A stretch of 61,262 nucleotides of DNA from NCBI GenBank assembly GCA_003427395.1, contig BFEA01000211.1, positions 2,312,666-2,373,927 of the forward strand, given 5' to 3'. This document shows positions 42,502-54,864 of the stretch, piece by piece; the stretch's first letter is position 1; each line of letters opens with the position of its first letter. Made by a program: the position numbers and the translations under genes. Source of the stretch: Chara braunii. Taxonomy: Eukaryota > Streptophyta > Charophyceae > Charales > Characeae. A model generated the notes under the pieces. The model worked only from the letters and a program-made list of their open reading frames with translations. It was not told the origin of the DNA and did not search any database.

Positions 42502-43964
42502 CGGCCGGGATGACCCCCCCCCTTTCGCAAGAAAAGGCAGGAGCCGATGTGTTCGACACTGCTCCAGCGGTCTACACGTCACGGTGCGTTGATGAGTATC
42601 AGCCAAGGGTTTGAAATTTAAAATTTCAAAAGGGATTTTCGCGCGTATTTTTTTCTTCGCAACCCGGAAGGCCTCCCTGCCGCTGCCACCGGACCACGCC
42701 TGAGGACGAATGGACATCCCACCACGACGACAGACATCCACCCCCGCGGCCTCGTATAAGCGTATGAAATTCGTCGCGGGAAACCTCCAACGGTTTTCCT
42801 TGGGACCCATTTGACTAGGACGCAGTGTAACGACGCCGCAAAAAAACGAAAAAATTTCCAAGGAGTTCATCCTAATTCTTGAGGATTTTCCAAGGAGGGT
42901 CTAACGAGGCCCTATGAAGACTTTAGTGAAGGAGATCTACCAAGAGCTTTTCAAATTGAAGAGCATTTCCTATTTGGTGTGAAACAGGAACTAGCCCAAT
43001 AGGTTGACATACCACACTTTCACCCAATAGATACCAGGATCGAGACTGATACTGCACTACTTGGGCTAGGTCCTTTTGGAGCGGCCTTGTTGAGAGTAAC
43101 AAGGTGCGGTCGATGTCGACCTCGCGATCACATAGATCACGCGGTTGAAATTGGCCGCGCGAGATTAGGATGGCTTCATGCAAGGATGACATGTATAAAT
43201 CGAGACATGGACCAAAATTTATTTTGGGAGTTTGATTCCTTCGGGCATCGGACCTCGGTCTGTTGTACTACATGGCGGTGGGGCTTTCGGGGAGCCGTTG
43301 GATGAGCCCATGACCAGACATTAAAAACAAAAAACAATAAAAAACAAGTGAACTAAAACAAAGCGCCAAGTGGCGTGCTAACAATAGACACGGATATACA
43401 GTCCCGAAACGGAAGGAAACAAACGTTCGTTTTAAAGGCGGGAGGGGCAGAGAAAAAGGAGGGGGATGTTGTTGCATGCAACAACATGAATATGACTAAG
43501 GTAAGGGTAAGACGTGTGTGATTAGAATTAGTTTTTTTCTTATGTTTTTTTTTTTTGCTTTAGTGCATTCTCGTAAGGACACTTGGCCTCACGAGGTGCT
43601 ACCTCTGGCTGAGCTGTCAGGCTCCCGTTATTAGTGGACGCCTGAAAATTGAAGGGTAAAAAAGAAAAAAGCTATGTGCAACCTTTTCCTTGATCTATGT
43701 GCTCTGGGAAACGAGGTCAGATACATCAAACTGAAAACGGGTTGTATCTCTCCAACCCCTTATCAGAAATATAAAAGAAAACCAGTTTTGAAAATGTCAT
43801 GATCTCAGATATCTCGTGAAATTATGAGATAGCTGAGATAAAAAAAAGTAAAAATAAAAGTGGGGCAGTTAAAGAAACTGCCTTTACTAAGGTTGTGACT
43901 GTCGTGCGGCCACAATTAGTCTTTGAGCTTGGTCAGATCAAGGGCTCACTGTGAGCCCGTTGTC
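42502..43964. other. Space between arms L2 and R2, no gene
   Basis: Mixed sequence, no conserved frame. A C8 run lies at 42516. The corresponding space in U1 is occupied by the LTR fragment and the membrane-protein-like ORF. Confidence 0.4.
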
Positions 43965-44900
43965 GGGCGCATCGGTTCGGCACCGCATGTGGCAGCACGG
44001 GACCCTCTTGGCCGCGTCACGCAGGAGTTGGACCAACCTCGACACGAACGCACAAATGGACCTTCCTTAAGCCGCTCCGGCCGAGTGCGCCAGCCATACC
44101 TCTCGCGAGCCCCTACGACAGGATAGGGTCTACGCGAGGCACAACTACCTCCACCTTACGGGAGCTGTCACCTCTCTTCGGCGGGCGTATTCCCGCCGAG
44201 CTACCAGTTCACAGTACGAAAGCTACTCGGTTGCAATCGCAGAGGTGGACCAGCCGAGGGTGTTTCTCGTTCGCTGTAGCATAGGGGGTACGCGCGGTAA
44301 TACGCCCATCGGACCCGCACGCGAACCGACATTTGGGGCGGCTGAAGTCCCAATCACGGCTCGTCATCGGTCGACTAGGACGCATCCCACACACCACGCA
44401 CACACCACTTTACGAACAAAAAAATAAAACACACACACACACACATACAACACGACACAACACACAACGCGAGAACACTCCTAGCCCCTCGGTAACCAAC
44501 CCATAACTTTTCGATGCGGAAAATCGGATGGGCGTCGCGCACGAGACTTAGTATAAAACCGCGCGGACGCAGGGTCTACTCATATCGACTCGCCATGCAA
44601 GTGTACGCAAGCGGTCGCAGTGATGGCGTACTATGTAGTACCCATACTCACGCGGTCCTCGTTAATCTCGAGGGTCACATTCGACACTCAAGTGTCAGAT
44701 GACACGCGCCTTGAGGTTAATCTCTCGACGTTGGACAACCGCCATGCGCGGTTGAAAACCACACACCCGCTTCTGCACTTTGTGCACTCTGTGCACAGTG
44801 GGTGGTACACAGGTCCATATTTGTGGTGGCAGTCGCCTCTTACTGCCCTGGAGATGAGTCTCACTCCGGGCCTGGGCGAAAGTCAAGGGGTTTGACTTCG
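43965..44900 (+). repeat. Arm R2 and promoter-like part of unit U2
   Basis: Close copy of 30956-31900, with GCGTCACGCAGGAGTTGG at 44014, TATAAAA at 44552 and both conserved hairpins. Confidence 0.7.
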
Positions 44901-46327
44901 ACGGCTGCCACGGACTACAACGTCCAACCATACAAACTTTAAAACGCAAGGGTAAAAAGGAAACCTCCCTTCCCTCTTGAGACATAATCCAGTTAACCCT
45001 TATTCACACTCACAGTAGGCCTCTCAAATACTCATGACACTTATAAATACGTAAGGGTTGATTATATAGGACGATCACTTCTCACAGTCACAGTGAGGCT
45101 CCTCTCAGCCATATATGTATGAAATCGCAGGCAATCACATCCAGAGTCCGAACCACAACCATACCTGCAATCACATCAAAGATTCAACCAGGAGTCAACG
45201 CACTACACGGGGTCAACTTCAACCATTCATCGCACTCATACCCCTCGCTTTAGCCATACAAACCTCACTCGTGCAACTCTTAAATAAATACTCAGTACTT
45301 TTGTTGGATGACCATTCAATAAAGTCCGCGTAAAAACACAACAAAACAATTCAAATCTCAAGGCTAAAGTCTTTAGGTTGAGTGGCAGGGGTGAATTGGA
45401 GTTGAATCGTAAACCGACGAATCAGCAACCGACCTGTTATCAATGATAACAGAATGATCCTTGTAGGATCAAGCTGAATCTAGTCCAGGTCCTGAATCAA
45501 ACGGTCAAGTGGACCTGTAATACAAGACTGACCAATTCCCAGACTAAAGTCATAAGTGTATGGAGAATACAACTCCATAACACATTTTCATCTAAGACCC
45601 TTCTTATTGACTAAGCCTGAATCTACCTTTAAGCAGTGCTCGAAGCAAAGGTAAACCCTGGCATAATCTCCCCTATTTAGGGTGGATGGCCAGAATTGCC
45701 ACGTGTCAAAATATAGTTTATTTTCTTTAAACTAAGAAAATTTCTGTAGCGCTTCCCGTAGGAAAAGTGTCTTTCCAGAATTTACATCAGTCCGAATACG
45801 AAACCAAAAATAGTCTTTGATTTTCTAAAGTCCAATTTTGTCTAACTCCCTGAATTAGCAAAAATTTGGGCAGCACTCCCTTTAGAAAATGAGACTTTCC
45901 AGATTTTTACTAAGCCATATATGAATTTTAGACAAGCTTAATTTTGAAAAGTCAAGAATTTGACTAACTCCTTGGATTTGCAGAAATTTCGAGAGCGCTT
46001 CCGGTAGAAAAAATAGCTTATCAAAATTTATACAAAGCCAAGTTCAACAAAAGATCCCAAAAAATGCGAGAATTGATCTAAGTAAAAAAACTTAGCTAAA
46101 AAAATGCAGAAATTGAAACTAAACTCCTATCGCTCTTGCACGAGGCGAATCTCTAAAGCAACTACCAGTCAACCTGAAACTCAAACCAAGTAGTAGCCTC
46201 ACTCAGCCACATGCAATGTCAAACCACAAAGGTAAGTACTCTCGCCACCCCAAGTCAACCTTTGCAAACAATAGTTCGTAATCTCTCGATGCTTTATTCC
46301 CTTATACCCAGCTTACATAGGGCATAA
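44901..46327. other. AT-rich internal part of U2, no gene
   Basis: Colinear with 31901-33589. The same AAATTTnGGCAGCACTCCC-like segments recur. Confidence 0.5.
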
Positions 46328-47150
46328 AGTCAAGCCATCCAATCTTATGGAACGTGCCTGACTCAGCCATTGAATATACACGAACAGGTTGCACAACTAC
46401 TTCTTTCTTCCTTTTGGGCATATGACTAAGCCGTTCATCTTAGAACAAGGCTCAGCCGCCCCGAACTGTTTAATATCCAAATTATATATACCTCTCTGAG
46501 CTTGGTGTTCAAAAGTTGGGCATAGGACTGAGCCGTTCATCTTAGAACAAGATCCAGCCTGCCCAGGGTTACCTTCAATTATACTCTTAGTTATACTCTC
46601 TTCATTTCATGATAAGTTATAGCCAGACCGTCCAATCTTATGGAACTCATGCCTGACTAGCCTATTCATAAATAAAATAGTATAAAATATATTCAAAATT
46701 TAATCTTTTGGGTTCCAACATGTGCGAGGCTTTGGGTCAGACCGTCCAATCTTATGGAACATATCTGGTCCTCTGCCAGGTTCGTTTCTCTCTGATCCAG
46801 CTGTGTGCGGCATGAGTCCAAAGCCGTCCAATCTTATGGACATGCCTTGCCCTCAGCGAGAATTACTCCCTCAGAATGAAACAAGGGGCTGAGCCGTCCA
46901 ATCTTATGGACTTGCTCAGACCTCCTCAACCAACAACAAAAGAAACAAACCAAAACCCAAATCAAACATGGCAACCAAAACCCTCCAATCTTATGGTACA
47001 GGTTTGACCCCTGAAAAGTCAACCACAGTCAAACCCTCACAATTCAGAGCAATCAGACCATCCAATCTTATGGAACTGGTCTGACTCTCCATGCAATTCA
47101 AAAATAAACACAGCGGTCAGGCCGTCCAATCTTATGGAGCTGGTCTGACC
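46328..47150. repeat. Array of about ten stem-loops with a different loop (U2)
   Basis: Same position as the U1 array, but most units carry GTCCAATCTTATGGAAC in place of TTCGTCTTAGAAAC; two units near 46430 and 46530 keep a TCATCTTAGAAC form. Outer stems vary yet pair: CTGAGC/GCTCAG (46889-46919) outside GTCC/GGAC, TCAGACC/GGTCTGA (47053-47084), GGTCAG/CTGACC (47115-47150), AGTCA/TGACT (46328-46363). U3 keeps decayed members near 56280 and 56380. Confidence 0.75.
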
Positions 47151-50100
47151 CCATAGGACCCTTTCAATCTCAAGCAAACTGCCTTTCTCCCACCCTTCCC
47201 CCAGATGTAGCCCCTTGTGTTCACAATCTGCGTTCAAGTAATCAACAATACTGAAACTGCGATGACACACACATTCCTTTACTTAGTCTGACTTGTGTCC
47301 TGCCAGTCGAACTTAAGTCAAAATAGGGGTGCACGCAACACACTCAGTCAAACATAGCAAGATGTACAGGTAAGGGTTATAACAGGGTATACAAGGGGAA
47401 AGCAATGGTTACCTCTTAGTTCCCTGCCTCCAGAATTCCTCCTGAGTTCCGGTAGAGCTCCCGCAATCGGTGGGGTGAACCTCCCACAGAGGCCTTGGCG
47501 CGGATTACGGGTTGCAATCCCGCCTGCCGCCTTCCTCTCAACAGACTAGACTTAGAAATAAGAAGGGCAGAAGGAGAGAGAATTTGAGTCTCTCAGATCC
47601 AGGAAGGGTGCTCTCAGACTCGCGCGAGACGGCCTTGATTCCTTGATGCGCCTGAGGGCCCCGCAATGGTGGCCAATGCGCCGAATAACTTGGTCAACCG
47701 AAACCAACCTGCCACCCATTGACTCTCTGGCGACTTCTCCAATTTGCAGCAAAGACCCCCCTTCTCAAATCCACTCTCTCCAGCGGGTACAGTCACCCCG
47801 TTGTCATTGTCAACAAGATGGGCTTCCCACCGGCTACTAAACAGCCCGCCGTTCACGAAACAGCCCTCCAAACCCGCTGATCGCCCTCTACTTTCTAAGC
47901 CCAGCGAGGTGAACCCAACCTCAACCAGGTAAATCATCAATCTGCAGCCCTACCGACTGATCTCACGCCACTCCGGAAAACAAGATGGCTGCGTACCGGC
48001 CAGCCAGATCATTCGGGCGGCAAAGTTTTGTTCCTCCTATTTGCCTACCGCTAGTCACCGTTTGGGATGAGCAGCATCCCGGTCGACAGCCAGTCCAACA
48101 CCCCCCACGGTCGGCTCCACTGTACCTCACTTCCCCTCGTGCATGTCCCTCGCTTCTCCGACGCGGCTGGTCAAATGGCCCTGGCCCGGTAAATGCTCAG
48201 TGCAGTCTGACTCTCGCTAGCTCGGTCGACAGGCTACGCAGTGTAGTGGCCAGCAGGCAAGTCTCCACCCTCGCGGCTACCCTCACAGTATCTTGCCGAT
48301 AGAATCGAGCAACGCACCCGCCAACGGTTGAGTCCCCAGCGTCACCGCTGTTGGTTCCCGCCACGCACTGAGCCAGGGAGTCACCCCGTTTTGCAGACGT
48401 CATCACCTACAGGCAACACAGACACCCCGGATCCGAGCAGCCTTGCAGTCTCGCAGCCGGCCAGCTCCCCTCCTCGCTGTTTCGATCTGTGAGATTGAAG
48501 CCCACCGTCTCCACGCCTGTTTCCAGCCCAGCGCCGCGAATCAGCCTAACCCGACCTGTCCCGGTGTGTAGCGTACCGGTCCCCAACAACAGGTGAGTCT
48601 TCACCCCCAAGGTTGGCCTCACATCCTTTCCGCCAAAATGATTGGCAAGCCAAGTGAACCTTCCACCCAAATGCGGGCAAGTACATGCATAATGACACGA
48701 CAGTATAGCTCGCCGTCCGGTCTCTCCCGCCTTCCAGCTCTGAGATGAGCCTTCTCCCTCTCACGGTATGTCACTCACTCCGTCAGCTGTCCGCTACCAA
48801 TCGCTCGTCGTACCCCGCTTCTACACCTCCCCTCCACGCGCAGCCCTGCTTCATACTAACTCCTGTTCTACTCACTTCTTGGCCAAACTGACCCTACCAT
48901 TGCACTCACCCGCCATCAGAACCCCCATTTCGACTCCTTCCCCACCCGTTTCCGTCAAGGAGTGGGTGAGGTACTCACCCCTTACTCCCTTTTCTTCATA
49001 TCTCGAATGCACCTGGCGTTGAACCCGGCCAGGTTCATTCCCACATCTAATCAGCTGTTCCTTTGGGCGCAGCCTACGTTCAATACACCATAGAATCTAC
49101 ACCCCCTCTCCTAAATCTAACTCTACTAACTAAATCGCACTACTCCAAAACCCACATGTCCCTTCATTTACTCGATTTCATAAGGAATCGAGTGAGCTTT
49201 CGTTATTTCTCCCGTCCGGTATAGCCTTCTTCGCGCTGCCCACTTCTTCTCTATCTCCTCTTCTACTGACTCTTTACTAAAACTAACATCAGATCTAGGT
49301 TCGCCCCGCCCAGAAAAGCTAATCTACCATCTTCTTTCACTCGATTCCATCGAGAATCGAGTGAAATCTCAATTCTTCACTCCTTACTCTTTTTCCTTCC
49401 CGACACTGTTCGCGCACCCCTTTCTACAGTAAACTCACATCCTGCTAACTAATCAGCCAATCTAACTTCGCATTCGGATTCCCCTAATAAAAAAACCCTA
49501 TCTAGTACCTTCTCTCTCCCGATCCCATTAAGGATCGAGCCCGCTATCCCTTCTCTGACTGCGCCCAAGCTCGCTTTCCGCCATCCCCACTATGGAATGA
49601 ACCTGGTGCGATATCGCGCCCGGGTTCATTCATTCCTCGAATGCCCACGCCTCAGTCCTCGACTCCCCTCGGCACCATGCCCGTCCGGTCCTGAGTCCGC
49701 TGGCTGCACTCGGTCAGCGTCCTTCGTTGCAGGTACCGGCGCCCTTCCTCGTTCCCTAAACGATACCCAGACAGGTTCGTTCCCTCTTTATGCCTCCAGC
49801 TTAGTGCCCACTTCAACAGTCGCTCCGACTGTACCTAACCCAGTCTGTTCGGCTCACTGCCCCCCTGCTCCGCCCCACTATTGCACGCCGCTCTACTGTG
49901 CCAGCCCTCGGATGTACCCGACGCGAATTCGTGCCAGGCTCATCTTTTCTTTGGCTCACCCTCTCACCGCTGCGCCTCACCACCTCGGCCACTGGCCCCT
50001 TCCTGTCGTCCAGCCCCCGCTCCCCGTCGTCCCCTGTCTCCTTACCCACTCAGCGTTGTCCCCGCCATAGCCCGCCAAGCGCAGCTCCTAACGCAGTCCG

Positions 50101-50819
50101 CTCAGCGGTCGTTCCGACAGTAGGATGGGAAGGTCGACAGTGCAGCCAATGCGTAACAACGAGGGGCTCAAGCCGCTTCCCGATTTATGTGCGTCCCACC
50201 CGGGCCACGCATCGTCCAGATCCCTCCTCCGCCTTGCTTGGTCTTCCTCGTCACCTCCGATACTCAGCCGTTGCTCTCGACGCAACCTCTACTAGCGAGC
50301 GCTCCGTCAACAGGCAGAGAGGCGGTCAATGCCGCCTGTATGGCTGACAACAAAAGCCCAAAGCCCAGGGCCGTAGCAACTCGCGCAGAGGCCAAGCTGA
50401 CCCGTCCTGTATCGTTCCAACTTTTGCGGGTGTCCCGAACACTTTGACCGGGGCCGCACCCCTCCGGAAGTACCAAGGCCACTCGGCCTGCGTCCCAACA
50501 GCTCGTGGATGTACTTACTGCGGCAGGCTCTCGGGGTATACCCCCAAAGAGGACGGGACCAAAAAGAAAAATACAACAATAAAATTAATAAAAAAAAGAA
50601 CAGGGATGTAAAGACCCATAAAACCCGTTTATTCTAAGGCTCAAAAACGGGTAACGGAAACTACTGGCACCTCGCCAGTCCCCTTAGGTCGGGCCCGTCG
50701 CCACGCATATCACCAAAACTGAGGGGGATAGCCCCGTCGGGCCCTCCACCCCTCAGTTTTCTCCAACGCTCCGTGCGCCGCCTGTTGGTCTCGACCCGCG
50801 AACCTCCGTCATGAAACTC
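47151..50819. other. Pyrimidine-rich 3' part of U2, no recognised gene
   Basis: Frames on the plus strand (47985-48302, 49597-50070) are Pro/Ser-rich and not conserved in U1. The region contains several strong hairpins listed separately. Confidence 0.45.
48957..49631. repeat. Series of strong hairpins with unrelated stems
   Basis: Stems at 48957-48991 (AAGGAGTGGGTGAG / CTCACCCCTTACTCCCTT), 49168-49195 (ACTCGATT/AATCGAGT), 49335-49366 (TTTCACTCGATT/AATCGAGTGAAA, 12 bp perfect), 49521-49536 (GATCC/GGATC) and 49595-49631 (GAATGAACC/GGTTCATTC with an inner GCGAT/ATCGC). Spacing is 90-210 bp. Confidence 0.65.
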
Positions 50820-51374
50820 CGATGCCGTAACCTATAGGGCTAAGCCCAAGCCTGGAGTTAGTCTGCACGAAACCCAATATAAGTGATGCAGCGCAGTGCC
50901 TAGGCCCGAAAAACGGTCTGGGCGTCGTCCCCGCCTGCACCCAAACCCGTGGCCGCTAAGTATTCGTGCCGGCCTACCCAAACCATGTCGTAGCTGCCCC
51001 CTCATGCCATCCTATGCCGCCCCATTTACCGCACAAGGTCGCGCCGTCGTTGTCGATGCCGTCGTCCTCGCACGCGCGCTCGCCTCGGTCAAACGTACCA
51101 TTCGAAAGAAAATGTCCTTAATTCCTACTTAATCAAAAGTAAATAAATAGCAATAATGTCATTAAACAAAACGACCGATGTCTGCGCCGGCTTCGTGATG
51201 AAAACCAGAAAAGAATCACTCGCGCCCTAAACCTGCGCGCCCACGCACTTCTCTATTATAGTCAACCATCCGGTCAACGTAAGTCACAGACGCAGCCGCG
51301 CCTAGCGCGGTATACTTAAAACTTTAAACCAAAACTATTTCCAACATCGTGCACTCGTGCCGCCAATGTGTGAC
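50820..51374. repeat. Right end of U2
   Basis: Matches 37150-37620 of U1: ATGCCGTAACCTATAGGGCT at 50822 and 37156, and CGCGGTATACTTAAA at 51307 and 37568. It ends near TGTGTGACA at 51374, where homology to U3's left part begins; no 19-bp palindrome is present here. Confidence 0.55.
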
Positions 51375-52999
51375 AACACACTTGAGTGTTTCTCGGCTAT
51401 TGAAGAGATTGATTGGGAGGATGTTGGAAGTCTGCGGTGGGGAGCTAAAGGAGGAGGATGACAACCATAGTCAAGGTAGGAAGCACTTTGCTCCACTTCC
51501 TTCTGGCTGGTGCAAGTCTGGTGGGATAGTCCTTGGGACTCTGTGGGACCAAGGCGGCACAGTGGGAGTACACTTAAAACCTGGATTTTGTGTAGGGCCC
51601 AAATTTTATTAATTTGGTGATAGGTTTTGAGCAGTGGCAGTAATCACACTAGTGGTGGTACCGGCAGGCTAAACGGCGACAGACCGTTTTCTCACTTTTG
51701 TGGGGAGATGCTACCGATTGTTTTCGGCATCAACAACAATGATTTTTGCAGCGTTACGTTGTCAAAATTGAGGTTTGTCAAGCGACACTAAGTGGAGGGC
51801 AAGTGTTGTTTTCTTTTTGTACGTCGAGGGCCTCGCTGTTAACGTCATTGGGCTAGCGGCGAAACCTATGGTTTATTTCTGCTTGTGGACTTTGTGAGTT
51901 GGAATTAAGATGTCGGCGATAGCTTGTGTTTTGGTAGTAGTGGTTTTGGTGGGCGACATCATCAGGTACTAGAAGGGATAGTGCGAGACCACCTGAGACC
52001 ATCTGGGATGATTTGGGACTTGGGTGAGATCGACATTTTTTGGGGGGGGACATGTACGACTCACCGTTCTGGCGATTGGGACTGACCCGTGGAGGACTTG
52101 CGAGTCGGAAGCAGATTGCGACTAATGATTGACCCAAAATTTACTTCAGAGCGGCAATTTTTTTTGGCAAGGTGTACTTATTTTGCTTGGCTTTCTTGAG
52201 TGAGCCCGGACACATTCGACACCACTTCACTCGAGGCTTGTTGATTGCCTCGGATTCCTTCACAACCGTGTGAACCCACACTTTGCTTAATCATGTTTGT
52301 TTTGGATGCTTAAAAAAAAAGATTGAGTAAAATGTGTGTGGTCATGCATATAAACAAGTGACATTTAACGAGAGCATGAATTGCTGGATTTTCTGACATT
52401 TTTTGTAATTTTTTAATGCGCAGGTAGGTTGAAGGATGCTTGTAGAGGAGAGTAATTAGTGTCTAACTAAGATGAAGGAAAATTATTATCCTGTCTCTAC
52501 TTTTCGTCTGCCTGCATGTTGAAAGCATTTGTATTTTAAAATGAATAATGTCAACGGTGAATGTAGAAAAAAAATTGTCAATACAATGAAGATGAAGATA
52601 ATTATTAGACTTAGTCGTTTACCAAGGATTGACCCTTTCTATCCCGAATGACCTCATCTTCCTATACCCGTCCCAATAGTTCTCGTTCTCTGCCTTTGAC
52701 TTTCTTCGTCTAAGTTACTCCGAGCTAAGGAAAAATGAGAACAACTAAAATCTACATGAGGTGGACGCATTATCTCTTCAGGAAGAATCTGGGGCGGGGG
52801 TTCGTTGGTTTAGGAACCGTGTTTGTTATCGACCCAGAGTGAAACGTTCTACGGAGGGGTACTTCGTCGATTCGGTGAAAACGGCCCGACGTCTTAGATT
52901 CGAGCTTTATGCTTTGGCGAGGAGTAGTACCCCAAACCACTTCCTAGAGGGTGAGACATGCAACACTTCAAGTATTGCACGTAATTAAGAATCAAACCT
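51375..52999. other. Left part of U3, no gene
   Basis: Colinear with U2's left part from about 51950. G-rich stretch at 52042. No conserved frame. Confidence 0.45.
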
Positions 53000-53284
53000 A
53001 CCTTTGCAAATGCATTTAAAAAAATTCGCATGTGGGTCAGTAGTTCGGTAGGAATACGCTTCTAAGGGTGGTGACAGCCCCTTAGGGAAGGTAAGTTGTG
53101 CCCCGCGAGAACCTATGTTGTCATAGGGGAGTGCGGAAAGTACGACTCACGCACCCGTCTCGGCAGTTCGTGGGATTGTTTCAACGTTGTATCCAAGTTG
53201 CCTCTCAATTTCTTTTGTTTAACTCCAACGTGATATGGTTGGAAGGGTTATCGCCTTATGCGAAAAAAGCGGGAACCGATGCGC
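53000..53284 (-). repeat. Inverted-repeat arm L3
   Basis: More diverged copy of L1/L2, ending GAACCGATGCGC at 53284, the reverse complement of the GCGCATCGG start of R1 and R2. Confidence 0.6.
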
Positions 53285-54864
53285 TCAACAGCGGCGCTGA
53301 CCATTGTCATCCACTGTGATGCAGAGAGAGCATTCGGGCCCATGAGGGCAAAGAGGCGTAGGCGAAGGATTTTCATACAAAAAGTGTTTGATGCCCTTGA
53401 CTACTTCGGAGACCATTGTCCAACTGTGCGTCACGCAGGGTTCCGGTATGCTCCGTCACTCGACATCAAGATGGTAGATGGCATGGATAACGGGAGGGAC
53501 GTCGGAAGATCTGCGGGTGCGCGATGACACCACAAACGATTACTTCCCATATGACTCGTTTGTTTCCTCCCTGGAAATCGCCCAAAAAAACAACAGTCAA
53601 ATACAACAACCACAACGAGCAACACAATGATGAGCAGTAGCAACGACATCCTAATGTGGAGGTCAACCACGAACGATAGGCGACAAGGACACTCTGCATG
53701 CGTGTCTCTTGTCGCATATGTAGACACCGACGACGCACGACAGTATGAAACACTCCAAGGAAATAGCTGTCGGCGAGTGGATGCCAACACGCCTAAAAAT
53801 TTCATATTCCTGATCATTGGAGACCCCACTTGAACACGACGAACCCTCAAAAGAGCCGCCTTTAATCGGCGGAGCACCCCGCCACCACCCACCGCCATAG
53901 GTAAACGTTGAAGGTCGTTGGAGAACGAACATGACGTTGAAGGTTGACGATGTCCACCACTTCCCCCCTAGACCATGACCGAACCACCTTCGGTTTTCAA
54001 ATTTCATTTTACTCTCCATGCCGACACCCCGAGATTCGCGGATCCTCAAGCTTCAAAAGACCTCGTAAGGTCCCTTGGAGTTGAGGTGTTGTTTTTATTT
54101 TTTTTTATCGAATTTGGTTGGGAATCTCTCCAAGGCCCTCGTGAAAAGTTGTTCATATTAAAATTTTACGCAACATAGTTTTTTTTCGAGTTTTTTGGAT
54201 TATTGTTTTAAAATCAAAATTTTTAAGAAATCAGAAAACACTTTAAAATGTCACAAAAGGATATTTTCATTTTTGTTTTTATTTTTTTTGTTAGTAGTTC
54301 GTAGGGAATTTCGATTTGCCCTTGTAGCAAAAGTTATTTGTATTGCAATGTTTTACAACCTTCGTTTTTTTTTCAATTTTTTCAGAGTTATTTTGAAAAT
54401 TTAAAAAACAACGTACGTACGTTATATTTAGAAAACAATTTGCGATTTCAGGGAACCCGATTCTCGAGGATAGTTGAATAGAACATATGTATGTTTTTTA
54501 TTTGTTAAGATAATAGTGTGAGCAAACATCGTTTCCTTCATTCCCTGACATCTTTGCTGTAAATTTTACTAATAACTCGCTAGGCGTGGAGACGTGGTCA
54601 AGAGAACAGGATGTCGAGGAGGAGAAGTTCCGAAGGGAAGCGCGACATGTGTACGAAATTGTAGTCAGGAGCATAGGTTACAATCATTGTCATTGTGCTT
54701 CGAACAAAGTTTCAGGGTCTGTTAGCTTGAGGTTTCCGTCCAGGTCAGGGTTGGATATTGCTTTCGATGATGCGAAATAATCTGCCTCTATATGAGATTT
54801 TCGTTGTGCTCTGAGGAAGGTTTTACAATGTCGAGTGCATCAGTCTCACATGAGGACCGTCCTA
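53285..54864. other. Space between arms L3 and R3, no gene
   Basis: Left half is mixed; 54170-54420 is T-rich, with long runs. No recognised domain in any frame. Confidence 0.4.

Noticed and set aside
33590-47150. Arrays of regularly spaced repeats as a CRISPR locus
   Set aside because: The repeats are degenerate, sit in a eukaryotic transposon, the sequences between them are related across copies, and no cas genes are present.
49597-50070. Pro/Ser-rich plus-strand frame
   Set aside because: Pyrimidine-rich DNA, not conserved in the U1 copy, overlaps a hairpin.
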